NCBI RefSeq assembly: GCF_004804335.1
Contig: NZ_SRXY01000008.1
Location: 124,001-188,000 of the forward strand
Length of the DNA stretch: 64,000 nucleotides
Direction: 5' to 3'
From: Pacificoceanicola onchidii
Lineage (GTDB): Bacteria; Pseudomonadota; Alphaproteobacteria; Rhodobacterales; Rhodobacteraceae
Part shown: positions 8,339 through 16,323 of the stretch, piece after piece
Position numbering within the stretch: the first letter of the stretch is position 1
Layout: every line of letters starts with the position of its first letter
The notes under the pieces: model-generated
Seen by the model: only the letters and a program-made list of their open reading frames with translations
Told to the model about the DNA's origin: nothing
The model's database searches: none
Position numbers and translations under genes: made by a program

Positions 8339-9739
8339 TTAATCTGATCTCACTTGGCTTCTCACCGCAGTGGATTTAGCGCTTCCAACTGCAGGTGTCT
8401 TGCTGGTCGGCCGAGACGCGCCAGAACGGCGCAATAGTAGATCGAGTTTCTTAAACGCCATCGCCGGTCCGGTGGGGGAAGTATCAGAGAGAAATCCATC
8501 GAGTGGTGCCCATGCGCGGATAGCTTGGTCCAGGACCAGGTCTTCGCCATCACGATACAACCCAGCGCGAACCATGGTTTCGGAACGCGCGTAAGATCCC
8601 ATCAATTGACGCACAGTCGTGATCAGATCGTTTTCCTGAGCACTTGCGGCTTCTGGCAAGCTGCGTGAAACCGAACGGAGCAAATCAATGGCTGGAAACC
8701 GACCACGTTCGGCGATTTGCCGATCCAGAACCACATGACCGTCAAGAACACCCCGCAAGATGTCGGCAACTGGCTCATCCATATCAGACCCTGCTACCAA
8801 AACGCTAAAGACTGCAGTAATGTCTCCTTCGTTTTCTATCGCTCCAGGACCGGCTCGCTCTGCGAGACGCATGATCTGGTGCGCCACAGATGGGGGATGT
8901 CCACGTAGTGCTGGCAGTTCTCCAGAAGCAATTGCGACTTCCCTGTGGGCTTCGGCGAATCGTGTAATAGAATCAGCCAGATACAAGACATGTTTACCTT
9001 GATCTCTGAAATACTCTGCAATTGTCATCGCGGCCAATGGGCATCTTCGCCGTTCCAGCGGTGACCGATCAGAGGTGGCGGCGACAACGACACTGCGAGC
9101 CATTCCTTCTGGGCCAAGCACTGATCGAACGAAATCTTGAACCTCTCGTCCCCGCTCGCCGACCAGAGCAAGAACAACCACATCCGCTTCCATACCCTGA
9201 GCGAGCTGCGCGAGGAGGCGCGATTTGCCGACGCCGGAACCCGCAAACAGACCGATTCGTTGGCCTTTTACAATGGGGAGGAGAGTGTCGAACACAGCGA
9301 GCCCGGTCCCAAGCCGCTCACCAAGACCGCGCCGCGCCGCAGCCGGCGGCGGGCTTGCGCGGAACGGTCGACGGTGCGTCCCGGGGCCAAGAGGGGCGCC
9401 ATCCAAAGGGCGACCGTAAGGATCGATGACCCGCCCGATCCACGAATCACAAGGTGCCAGAACCGGCGCACCCAAGACCGCAACGCGATCCCCCTGACTG
9501 ACCCCATCTGCGGCTTCATCTGGCAGCATCGCTACCAATTCATCTCGAATTCGCAGTACTTCGCCTTCCAAAGTGCCGCTCGGGTGAAACAATCTCAAAC
9601 GATCGCCAATACAAGCCGTATGGGCGAGGCCTGTTATCCAAATGGCAGTTCCATCGACGGAACGGACACGGCCCACACTGCGCACTGATTGCATTTGCGC
9701 GATTCTCTTGCTCAGACCCTGAATGACATTCTTGTCCAT
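8339..9739 (-). CDS. fliI: Flagellum-specific export ATPase FliI
   Basis: FliI is the soluble hexameric ATPase at the base of the flagellar type III export apparatus. The 466-aa protein has the F1-beta-like fold signature: Walker A GSGVGKS (167-173), a QDFVRSVLGPEG block, the DSITRFAEAHREV region and SGELPALRGHPPS. The N-terminal beta-barrel (1-100) and C-terminal helical domain are present at normal length. It is divergent from flgB, with an 85-bp shared promoter region. Its usual partner FliH is not in this window. Confidence 0.96.
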   Translation of the reverse strand: MDKNVIQGLSKRIAQMQSVRSVGRVRSVDGTAIWITGLAHTACIGDRLRLFHPSGTLEGEVLRIRDELVAMLPDEAADGVSQGDRVAVLGAPVLAPCDSWIGRVIDPYGRPLDGAPLGPGTHRRPFRASPPPAAARRGLGERLGTGLAVFDTLLPIVKGQRIGLFAGSGVGKSRLLAQLAQGMEADVVVLALVGERGREVQDFVRSVLGPEGMARSVVVAATSDRSPLERRRCPLAAMTIAEYFRDQGKHVLYLADSITRFAEAHREVAIASGELPALRGHPPSVAHQIMRLAERAGPGAIENEGDITAVFSVLVAGSDMDEPVADILRGVLDGHVVLDRQIAERGRFPAIDLLRSVSRSLPEAASAQENDLITTVRQLMGSYARSETMVRAGLYRDGEDLVLDQAIRAWAPLDGFLSDTSPTGPAMAFKKLDLLLRRSGASRPTSKTPAVGSAKSTAVRSQVRSD

Positions 9740-9786
9740 CGTTCGCTCCGTAAATGTTTCTGCAAACCGTTTCTAAAGGAATCACA

Positions 9787-9804
9787 GTTAAGTTTTGGCT
9801 TAAG
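9787..9804. promoter_or_regulatory. Direct TTAA repeat between fliI and flgB
   Basis: On the minus strand this reads TTAA, 8 bases, TTAAC, in the 85-bp gap between divergent fliI and flgB. It resembles a CtrA site but has 8 rather than 7 spacer bases. It lies about 20 bases upstream of the flgB ATG. Weak evidence. Confidence 0.25.
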
Positions 9805-9824
9805 CAATCGAGGGAGAAGCCCCG

Positions 9825-10202
9825 ATGTTCCAAAACTTGGACGTCTTTAGAACGGCGATGGCCATGGCCCGACACGCAGGTACCAAACAGGCGTTGTCCG
9901 CACAGAATATCGCAAATGCCGATACCCCCCGGTATCGCGCCCAGCAGGTCCCAGAGTTCAAGGATACGCTCCGCGGCTCCATGATCGGGCAACGCGCTAC
10001 GCGTTCCACCCACCTGAATGGCGCGGCGGACCGCTCCGTTCCGATTCTTGAACGACAAAAAGGCATGGATCCGAACGGCAACACCGTTTCCCTCGAGCTG
10101 GAGATGGTAACTGCTGTGGACGCAAAGCGGCAGCATGACCGTGCATTGGCAATCTATCGCAACAGCCTGTCCGTGATTCGGGCAAGCCTTGGTCGCACCT
10201 AA
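9825..10202 (+). CDS. flgB: Flagellar basal-body rod protein FlgB
   Basis: FlgB builds the proximal rod next to the MS ring. The 125-aa protein has the rod-protein N-terminal motif SAQNIANADTPRYRAQ (about residues 25-40) and a C-terminal helix ending in ALAIYRNSLSVIRASLGRT, as in other FlgB proteins. It starts the plus-strand operon flgB-flgC-fliE-fliQ-flgF-flgG-flgA-flgH-fliL, whose gaps are all under 45 bp. Confidence 0.95.
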   Translation: MFQNLDVFRTAMAMARHAGTKQALSAQNIANADTPRYRAQQVPEFKDTLRGSMIGQRATRSTHLNGAADRSVPILERQKGMDPNGNTVSLELEMVTAVDAKRQHDRALAIYRNSLSVIRASLGRT

Positions 10203-10214
10203 GGGATTTGATTT

Positions 10215-10604
10215 ATGAGTGCTTTTTCTGATGCATTGAACGTTACGGCTGCGGGATTGAAGGCTCAGGCAACGCGCCTGCGCTTGGTATCCGAAAACAT
10301 CGCAAACGCCGATACACCAGGGTTTCGCCGGAAATCTGCACCTTTCAAGCTGGAACAAGGTGAAGGAACACTTGATCTGGTCAAAACCGGACGGGTGCAG
10401 TTCGATCGATCTGACCTTGAACTGATCTATGACCCGTCTCACCCGCTTGCGGATGAAAGCGGCCACTACGAAGGATCGAATGTCGAACTGGTGATCGAAA
10501 TCGCGGACGCGCGCGAAGCACAGCGCAGCTACGAGGCCAACCTGAAGATGTTCGATCAAACCCGCCAAATGTCGTCGAGCCTAATGGAGCTGCTTCGACG
10601 CTAA
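10215..10604 (+). CDS. flgC: Flagellar basal-body rod protein FlgC
   Basis: FlgC is a proximal rod subunit. The 129-aa protein has the shared rod/hook N-terminal motif LVSENIANADTPGFRRK (about residues 24-40) and the C-terminal motif EIADAREAQRSYEANLKMFDQT. It lies 12 bp after flgB and 41 bp before fliE, in the family's normal order. Confidence 0.95.
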   Translation: MSAFSDALNVTAAGLKAQATRLRLVSENIANADTPGFRRKSAPFKLEQGEGTLDLVKTGRVQFDRSDLELIYDPSHPLADESGHYEGSNVELVIEIADAREAQRSYEANLKMFDQTRQMSSSLMELLRR

Positions 10605-10645
10605 CACAACAACACAGACCTGAAACGTCGTGAAAGGAGACCAGA

Positions 10646-10939
10646 ATGGACGTCCGATCGCTTTACGCTGCGCAAAGCTATGCCGCCTCTCGCCCGGCAA
10701 CAGAACCAGACGAAACAACTTCCGGTGGATTGCAGGAAAAATTCACCGAAGCCGCAACCGACTTCGTCGGAACACTACGAGAGGCCGAAGAAACCGCGCA
10801 AGCCAGCATGACGGGCAACGCCGATCCGCATGCGCTTGTCGAAGCACTGGCGCAATCAGAGCTCGCTGTTGAGACCGTTGTTGCCGTGCGCAACAAGGTG
10901 GTTGAGGCCTACCAGGAAATCCTGCGGATGCCGGTCTAA
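10646..10939 (+). CDS. fliE: Flagellar hook-basal body complex protein FliE
   Basis: FliE (97 aa) forms the junction between the MS ring/export gate and the rod. The C-terminal half shows the family pattern AQSELAVETVVAVRNKVVEAYQEILRMPV. AAGGAG lies 8 bases upstream of the ATG. The gene is tightly linked to fliQ, whose start lies 4 bp after the fliE stop. Confidence 0.94.
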   Translation: MDVRSLYAAQSYAASRPATEPDETTSGGLQEKFTEAATDFVGTLREAEETAQASMTGNADPHALVEALAQSELAVETVVAVRNKVVEAYQEILRMPV

Positions 10940-10943
10940 CGGC

Positions 10944-11213
10944 ATGATAACAGAAGCCATCTTCTTCGACACGCTGCGGCAAGGTCTCTGGATCGCGACG
11001 ATAACGTCCTTTCCGATCCTGGCCGCCGCGCTGCTCGCCGGTGTTAGCGTCGGTTTGTTCCAGGCGTTGACGTCCATCCAGGAAATGACCCTGACGTTTG
11101 TGCCGAAACTCATGGCCATCGTCATCGTGTTCTGGATGTCGATGAGCTTTATGACACGCACGTTAGTCGAATTTTTTCAATCACATATCATCCCAATCGT
11201 GACCGGAGGATAA
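10944..11213 (+). CDS. fliQ: Flagellar export gate protein FliQ
   Basis: FliQ (89 aa) is a two-helix membrane component of the FliPQR export gate. Two hydrophobic segments are visible: about residues 15-38 (ITSFPILAAALLAGVSVGLF) and 52-72. The family motif GLFQALTSIQEMTLTFVPK lies between them. I chose the ATG at 10944, just after the fliE stop, over the upstream in-frame extension within fliE. FliP, its partner, is not in the window; FliR is at 31614. Confidence 0.95.
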   Translation: MITEAIFFDTLRQGLWIATITSFPILAAALLAGVSVGLFQALTSIQEMTLTFVPKLMAIVIVFWMSMSFMTRTLVEFFQSHIIPIVTGG

Positions 11214-11214
11214 C

Positions 11215-11928
11215 ATGGAATCCGCTGGATATGCCGCCCTATCGCGCCTTTCTGGTTTGAAGAAGGAAATGCAGGTGATCGCGAACAATATCGCGAACGC
11301 CAACACCACCGGCTTTCGTCAGGAAGGCGTCATTTTTTCGGAGTATGTCGAGAAAGCGGACGGCGGAACAGATGTCGCCATGTCAGCGGGCCGGGTACGC
11401 AACACCTCTTTCGATCAAGGCACGCTCAAACAGACAAACGGCACTTTCGACCTCGCGATTGAGGGCGATGGGTTCTTTTTGATCAACACCCCCAATGGTG
11501 AACGGCTTACCCGGGCCGGTGCCTTCATGCCTTCGGCGGCTGGAACGCTTGTGACCCCTGATGGGTACGATGTGCTCGGCGACGGCGGCGCTCCGGTCTT
11601 TGTACCCCCTGATGCATCGGATCTTGCCTTTGCGCCGGACGGCACCATGAGTAGCGACGGCGTTCCGCTTGGCCGAATTGGCGTCGTTCGACCGTTGGAG
11701 CCTCTTCAGATGGTTCGGGAGGGCGGGGTGATGTTCCGCGCGGATGACGGATTCGAACCACTCGAAGAACCGCGCATTTTGCAGGGCTTTGTCGAAGCTT
11801 CGAACGTGGACCCAATCCTGCAGGTCTCCCGCATGGTCGAGGTCCAGCGGGCCTACGAGATGGGGCAGAGTTTTCTGGAACGCGAGGATGAGCGCATTCG
11901 CGCAGCCCTCAAGACCATGGTTAAGTAA
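11215..11928 (+). CDS. flgF: Flagellar basal-body rod protein FlgF
   Basis: FlgF (237 aa) is a minor proximal rod subunit. It has the N-terminal motif VIANNIANANTTGFRQEG (about residues 19-36) and a C-terminal helix with VDPILQVSRMVEVQRAYEMGQ that pairs with the N-terminal helix in the assembled rod. The start is one base after the fliQ stop. It is shorter than FlgG and lacks its extra sequence, which supports the FlgF call. Confidence 0.94.
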   Translation: MESAGYAALSRLSGLKKEMQVIANNIANANTTGFRQEGVIFSEYVEKADGGTDVAMSAGRVRNTSFDQGTLKQTNGTFDLAIEGDGFFLINTPNGERLTRAGAFMPSAAGTLVTPDGYDVLGDGGAPVFVPPDASDLAFAPDGTMSSDGVPLGRIGVVRPLEPLQMVREGGVMFRADDGFEPLEEPRILQGFVEASNVDPILQVSRMVEVQRAYEMGQSFLEREDERIRAALKTMVK

Positions 11929-11940
11929 AGGAATACCAAT

Positions 11941-12726
11941 ATGCGTGCTTTGCAGATTGCAGCCACCGGTATGGCCGCACAACAGACCCGGGTAGAGGTG
12001 ATTTCCAACAACCTCTCCAACATGAGTACAACTGGATATAACACGCGCCGCGCCGAGTTCGCCGACCTGCATTACCAGCAGGCGACACGCCCCGGCACGA
12101 TCAACGCCTCGGATGGGACGGTTCTCCCGACGGGTGTTCAGCTCGGTCTCGGGGTTCGGCCTTCGAGCGTCTCCGTGATGCTGTCCCAAGGCGCTCTCGC
12201 CGCATCCGGCGGCGACCTGGACGTTGCGATTGAGGGGTCCGGTTACCTTGAAGTCACGCTGCCGTCCGGGCAGCCAGCCTACACTAGGGATGGTGCGCTC
12301 AAACGCACAGGCGAAGGGTTGATTGTAACCTCGGAGGGCTTTGCCGTCGCTCCGGAAGTCACCATCCCCGACGATGCGGTGAGCATCTCCATCAACCCGG
12401 ACGGCGAAGTCTACGCGTATTTCCAGGAAACCGCAGAAGCGCAGCTTCTTGGTCAGTTCAACCTGGTTGGGTTTACCAACGCAAAGGGTCTGCAAGCCAT
12501 TGGCGACAATCTCTTTCTGGAGACAGAAGCCTCCGGTGCGGCGCTGCAGTCAACGCCCGGGCAGGACGGGCTAGGGACGTTGCGTCAGGGATTTCTTGAG
12601 GAAAGTTCCGTGGATCCGGTCCGCGAGATCACCAACCTGATCGAAGCCCAGCGCGGCTACGAGCTCAACTCCAAAGTGATCTCCGCTGCCGACCAGATGC
12701 TTGCCGCTACGAGCCAGGTCCGGTGA
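11941..12726 (+). CDS. flgG: Flagellar distal rod protein FlgG
   Basis: FlgG (261 aa) forms the distal rod that passes through the P and L rings. It has the canonical start MRALQIAATGMAAQQTRVEV, the motif ISNNLSNMSTTGYNTRRAEF (about residues 21-40) and the C-terminal block SVDPVREITNLIEAQRGYELN. The stop overlaps flgA by 4 bp. Confidence 0.96.
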   Translation: MRALQIAATGMAAQQTRVEVISNNLSNMSTTGYNTRRAEFADLHYQQATRPGTINASDGTVLPTGVQLGLGVRPSSVSVMLSQGALAASGGDLDVAIEGSGYLEVTLPSGQPAYTRDGALKRTGEGLIVTSEGFAVAPEVTIPDDAVSISINPDGEVYAYFQETAEAQLLGQFNLVGFTNAKGLQAIGDNLFLETEASGAALQSTPGQDGLGTLRQGFLEESSVDPVREITNLIEAQRGYELNSKVISAADQMLAATSQVR

Positions 12727-13142
12727 TGCTCCGGCTGGCTCTCCTCGTCTCGCTTCTGGCAGGCACGGCTTATGCGGAATCGGTGGTCGCAACCCGCACG
12801 ATCCGGCCACAGCAGGTCATCATGCCCGGAGACGTTCGGCTCGATCAGGCAGAGATTTCCGGCGCCTTCAAACGCCTGGACGCGGTGATCGGTCAGGAGG
12901 CGCGCTTTGCGCTCTATCCCGGGCGCGCGGTGATGCAGGGCTCAATCGGAGAACCGGCCGTCGTAGACCGCAATCAGGTGGTCGAACTGATTTACATTCA
13001 CGGCGGGCTTCGGATCGCTGCCGAAGGCCGTGCTCTCGGGCGCGGCGGGGTCGGAGAACGCATCCGCGTCATGAACACCGGCTCCCGCACTGTGCTGTTC
13101 GGAGAAATCGCCCCGAACGGCACGATTATCGTCTCGAAATGA
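12723..13142 (+). CDS. flgA: P-ring assembly chaperone FlgA
   Basis: FlgA is a periplasmic chaperone for P-ring (FlgI) polymerisation. The 139-aa protein has a Sec signal peptide (residues 1-18, cleavage after AYA) and a SAF-like domain with RTIRPQQVIMPGDVRL, PGRAVMQGSIG and GRALGRGGVGERIRVMN. It is at the short end of the family, lacking the extra N-terminal domain of enterobacterial FlgA, as is common in alphaproteobacteria. Start and stop are both coupled to its neighbours. Confidence 0.92.
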   Translation: MMLRLALLVSLLAGTAYAESVVATRTIRPQQVIMPGDVRLDQAEISGAFKRLDAVIGQEARFALYPGRAVMQGSIGEPAVVDRNQVVELIYIHGGLRIAAEGRALGRGGVGERIRVMNTGSRTVLFGEIAPNGTIIVSK

Positions 13143-13150
13143 GGAAGACT

Positions 13151-13879
13151 ATGCTGAAGAACCTGTGCCTTATCGGCCTGATTGTCCTGGCCGCCGCCTG
13201 CGGGCGCATCAAGCACATCGGCCAGGAGCCGAAGTTCACGCCCCAGACCCAAAGCCCGGAACGTGTGGCGATGATTGCAGAGGGACTTCCCGAAGCGCCT
13301 CCGCCGCGCCGCGCGACGGAACGCGCCTCACTCTGGAGCAGCCGGCAAGGGTCTCTCCTCGGGGATCGCCGCGCGATCAAGCGCGGGGATATTCTGACTG
13401 TGGTCATCGACATTCAGGAACAGGCCTCGATCAAGAACAGCACGTCGCGGTCCCGGTCCGGCTCTGAATCCCTCGGCATTCCCGATTTCTTCGGCGTTCC
13501 GGAGCGTATCAACCAGAACATCACCGATGGGGCCAGTCTGGACAGCGCGGTATCGCTCGACAGTGCGAGCAGTTCCAGCGGCGATGGTTCCGTCAAGCGC
13601 AGCGAGCAATTGACCCTGCGCGTTGCCGCCACGATCACAGATGTGCTCCCCAACGGGGTTTTGTCCATCGAAGGCAGTCAGGAGGTGCGCGTGAACTTCG
13701 AGCTGCGTGAACTTCTGGTCACGGGCTATGTCCGCCCCGAAGACATCTCTCGCAAGAATGAAATCACCTATGACAAAATCGCATCCGCGCGGATTTCCTA
13801 CGGCGGCCGCGGGCATATCACGGACGTGCAACAACCCCGGATCGGCCAGCAGGTGCTGGATGTGATCCTGCCGTTCTAA
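13151..13879 (+). CDS. flgH: Flagellar L-ring lipoprotein FlgH
   Basis: FlgH forms the outer-membrane L ring. The 242-aa protein begins with a lipoprotein signal ending in the lipobox AAAC (Cys at residue 17). The family core includes SLWSSRQGSLLGDRRAIKRGDILTV and the C-terminal strands VRPEDISRKNEITYDKIASARISYGGRG. I prefer the ATG at 13151 because GAGGA lies 4-5 bases upstream. An in-frame ATG at 13139 overlapping flgA would add only 4 residues. Confidence 0.95.
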   Translation: MLKNLCLIGLIVLAAACGRIKHIGQEPKFTPQTQSPERVAMIAEGLPEAPPPRRATERASLWSSRQGSLLGDRRAIKRGDILTVVIDIQEQASIKNSTSRSRSGSESLGIPDFFGVPERINQNITDGASLDSAVSLDSASSSSGDGSVKRSEQLTLRVAATITDVLPNGVLSIEGSQEVRVNFELRELLVTGYVRPEDISRKNEITYDKIASARISYGGRGHITDVQQPRIGQQVLDVILPF

Positions 13880-13889
13880 GGAGGTTACC

Positions 13890-14390
13890 ATGCGCAAACT
13901 TCTACCCATCCTTCTGGCCCTGATCGGCACAGGTGCAGGCGTTGGCGCGGGGTTTTTCCTGATGCCTGCCCCGGAAGAACATGCCGAGGGTGAGATGGTC
14001 GAATGCATCACCCCCGAAGAATATGCCAAGGCAGAAAAGCCGCCCGAAGAAGAGCACGAACCGGAGACGCGGGAGTATGTCAAACTGAACAACCAGTTTG
14101 TCATCCCAATCATGTCCGAAGACCGGGTCAGCGCCCTTGTGGTAGCCGCCTTGAGTGTCGAGGTTACCACGGGGTCGACTGAAATCGTCTATACCCGAGA
14201 ACCGAAGCTGCGCGATGTATTCCTTCAGGTTTTATTCGATCACGCCAACATCGGCGGATTCAAGGGTAACTTCACCAACGGCGGCCGCATGGAAGACTTG
14301 CGCGGTGCCCTGCTCGAAGCCGCCCGCCCGGTGCTAGGCGATGCTGTGAGCGATGTCCTGATCACAGAAATCGCACGCCAGGATTCCTGA
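13890..14390 (+). CDS. fliL: Flagellar basal-body-associated protein FliL
   Basis: FliL is a single-pass inner-membrane protein that surrounds the stator and supports torque. The 166-aa protein has an N-terminal membrane segment (about residues 5-24), a Glu-rich linker (about 30-60) and a periplasmic stomatin-like domain including YVKLNNQFVIPI and LRDVFLQVLFDHA. It is the last gene of the flgB operon here. In related genomes fliF usually follows, but here the next gene is a convergent aminopropyltransferase 3 bp away, so the flagellar cluster breaks at this point. Confidence 0.9.
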   Translation: MRKLLPILLALIGTGAGVGAGFFLMPAPEEHAEGEMVECITPEEYAKAEKPPEEEHEPETREYVKLNNQFVIPIMSEDRVSALVVAALSVEVTTGSTEIVYTREPKLRDVFLQVLFDHANIGGFKGNFTNGGRMEDLRGALLEAARPVLGDAVSDVLITEIARQDS

Positions 14391-14392
14391 GA

Positions 14393-15925
14393 TCACTGGA
14401 ACCACGCGTCCCAGCCTTCGAGATAGTAGGTTACCAAGGCGTGGCTCTGGATGTTGTTGATCTCGACATCCACCTGCCCCGTATCCCGGCCAAAAACCTG
14501 CGCGCTGCGCCACGTTTCGGAACTCAGGTACAAAAGCCCGTCAGGCAGGTCAGGCATACGCGCTGCCAATGGCGAAAAACCGGCCATGACGAATCCCCAT
14601 TCGCCAAAACTCGGCACATGCACGTGGTAAGGTGTGATCGAAAGCCCCCCGCCGGGAGCATAGGGGTTCCCGGTCGCCTCGATTGTTTGAGCGACAGACC
14701 AGTACGCGTTGCGCGCAAACAGCGGTGAGCCCGCCTGCGTGACCATAAGGCCGGTCGCTGAAAGCCGCTGAACAAGCAGCCCATAGAATTCCCGAGAATA
14801 GAGCTTGGACAAAGCGATGTTCTTTGGATCGGGCAAGTCGAGAAGGATAACATCGAATGTCTCCTCTGACTCTTCAATAAACCGCCAAGCATCCTGGTTG
14901 ATGATGCGCACGCGCGGATCACGCAACGCACCGGAGTTCAACGCGGCAAGATCCGCCTGATCGCGAAACAGTTCGGTTACGCGCGGGTCCAGATCCACGA
15001 GGGTGACCCGATCAACCCCGTCATGTTTCAGTACCTCGCGAACCGCCATTCCGTCGCCGCCGCCAAGGATCAGAACAGACGCAACACGTGGTGCAAGGCC
15101 CATGGCGGGATGCACCAGCATTTCGTGGTAACGGTGCTCGTCCTTTGTGTCGAATTGGATGGAATAATCGAGGAACAGCCGAACACGATCCCGAAACCGG
15201 GTGACCGTGATCTGCTGGTACGGCGTAGCCTCCGACAGGACCACATCATCTTCGAAGAGTTGCGCTTCGGTGACGGATACCATGCGCTCACTCTGGAGAA
15301 GCGCCGTCAGCGTAGCCAGAAGGGCGACAGCCCAGACCACCCATTGCAACCGCGTGGCCACATCTCGAAACAGAAACAGCGACAGCCCCGCGACAACAAG
15401 ATTCAACGCGCCGAAGACAAGGCTCGCCGACATCAGACCAAGGTGCGGGATCACCAGAAGGGGAAACGCCAGAGAGGCGACAAGCGCGCCGACATAGTCC
15501 ACCGTCAGCACGTTTTCGAACCGGAAATCCGGTGCGCCAATGCTCTTCAAAACCCTTGCGATCAAGGGAATTTCCATGCCGGAAAGCACGCCCACGGCAA
15601 CCAGCATTCCATAGAGCGGCACCGCCACATCGCCAAGCCATGCGTAGGAAAAGAACAGCGCCGGCGCCATGAACCCGCCGATGATCCCGAGGCTGATCTG
15701 CGCCCAAGAAAACCCGCGCATGGCCTCTCCCACGAACCTCGATGCCCATGCGCCGATGCCCATCGAAAACAGGAAAACACCAATGACGATGCTGAATTGG
15801 CGCACGCTGTCGCCAAGTAGGTAGCTCGAAACTGTCGCCGCGATCAGTTCATAGATCAGCCCCGCGACTGCAATCAGGAAAGTCGCGGCGAGCAGCCATG
15901 TCTCGCGCAGACGCGCGTGTGTCAC
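14393..15925 (-). CDS. Membrane-anchored spermidine-synthase-like aminopropyltransferase
   Basis: A 510-aa fusion of an N-terminal membrane domain (about residues 10-215, roughly six to seven hydrophobic helices) and a C-terminal spermidine-synthase domain (about 225-500). Catalytic-fold motifs are visible: DEHRYHEMLVHPAM (the Tyr-His gate region), LILGGGDGMAVREVLKH (nucleotide-binding loop), LVDLDPRVTELF and LLDLPDPKN with the Asp-x-x-Asp-Pro arrangement that carries the catalytic Asp. It is therefore probably an active aminopropyl transferase using decarboxylated SAM, acting at the membrane on an unknown amine. No SAM decarboxylase gene lies in the window. It is the last gene of a five-gene operon with DUF350 and DUF4178 proteins and starts 4 bp before the DUF350 stop. 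Confidence 0.85.
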   Translation of the reverse strand: MTHARLRETWLLAATFLIAVAGLIYELIAATVSSYLLGDSVRQFSIVIGVFLFSMGIGAWASRFVGEAMRGFSWAQISLGIIGGFMAPALFFSYAWLGDVAVPLYGMLVAVGVLSGMEIPLIARVLKSIGAPDFRFENVLTVDYVGALVASLAFPLLVIPHLGLMSASLVFGALNLVVAGLSLFLFRDVATRLQWVVWAVALLATLTALLQSERMVSVTEAQLFEDDVVLSEATPYQQITVTRFRDRVRLFLDYSIQFDTKDEHRYHEMLVHPAMGLAPRVASVLILGGGDGMAVREVLKHDGVDRVTLVDLDPRVTELFRDQADLAALNSGALRDPRVRIINQDAWRFIEESEETFDVILLDLPDPKNIALSKLYSREFYGLLVQRLSATGLMVTQAGSPLFARNAYWSVAQTIEATGNPYAPGGGLSITPYHVHVPSFGEWGFVMAGFSPLAARMPDLPDGLLYLSSETWRSAQVFGRDTGQVDVEINNIQSHALVTYYLEGWDAWFQ

Positions 15926-16146
15926 GACAGGATCACGGCCGCGATAATGATCGAAAGCGCGACGAAGACTGAGCCAATCAGGATGGCGAGCGACGTGTTC
16001 TGGTCTTCTTCAATTTCCTTGATCACCGAAAACGGCGTCATGATGTTGATGATCCACCAGCAGAAGGCCATCAGAACAACGCCCAAGACCGTGAAAAAGA
16101 TGGTGCTGACGACCTCCGCCAGCTGAATTGCGGAAAACAGATCCAT
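15922..16146 (-). CDS. DUF350-family small membrane protein
   Basis: A 74-aa protein made of two hydrophobic helices (about residues 8-36 and 50-73) joined by a charged turn with SVIKEIEEDQNTSLAILIG, a pattern typical of one DUF350 repeat unit. Many DUF350 proteins have two such units; this one has one and would need to dimerise. It overlaps the aminopropyltransferase start by 4 bp and follows the 54-aa gene by 12 bp. Function is unknown. To my knowledge DUF350 proteins (such as E. coli YjfL) recur beside polyamine or glutathionylspermidine synthase-type genes, which fits here. Confidence 0.8.
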   Translation of the reverse strand: MDLFSAIQLAEVVSTIFFTVLGVVLMAFCWWIINIMTPFSVIKEIEEDQNTSLAILIGSVFVALSIIIAAVILS

Positions 16147-16158
16147 AAGATCCCCCTG

Positions 16159-16323
16159 TTATTTTACCCTGCCGACGACGCCGATGACGTTACCGCCCGA
16201 GCCTCGCCTGACGGATTGATCCAAGTCCGAACTTTCCCCGCCGGCGCCGTAGTATGAGACATAGCTCGTGCCTGCGACGGCGAGCGTTGTGAAGGTGACA
16301 AAAGCCATTCGAAAGAGGTTCAT
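16159..16323 (-). CDS. Small exported or membrane protein of the DUF4178/DUF350 operon
   Basis: A 54-codon frame too short for usual gene callers. The ATG (16323-16321) shares one base with the stop of the upstream DUF4178 gene (TGATG), and the TAA is at 16161-16159. The protein begins MNLFRMAFVTFTTLAVAGTS, which looks like a signal peptide or membrane anchor. It continues with YVSYYGAGGESSDLD and ends in a Gly/Val-rich basic tail (SGGNVIGVVGRVK). The tight coupling on both sides is the main evidence that it is real. I do not recognise a family. It may be the counterpart of small proteins seen in similar operons elsewhere. Confidence 0.65.
   Translation of the reverse strand: MNLFRMAFVTFTTLAVAGTSYVSYYGAGGESSDLDQSVRRGSGGNVIGVVGRVK

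Noticed and set aside
15201-15820. Plus-strand frames opposite the aminopropyltransferase
   Set aside because: They show high Arg/Gln/His content typical of antisense translation, and the minus frame has clear membrane helices and catalytic motifs.
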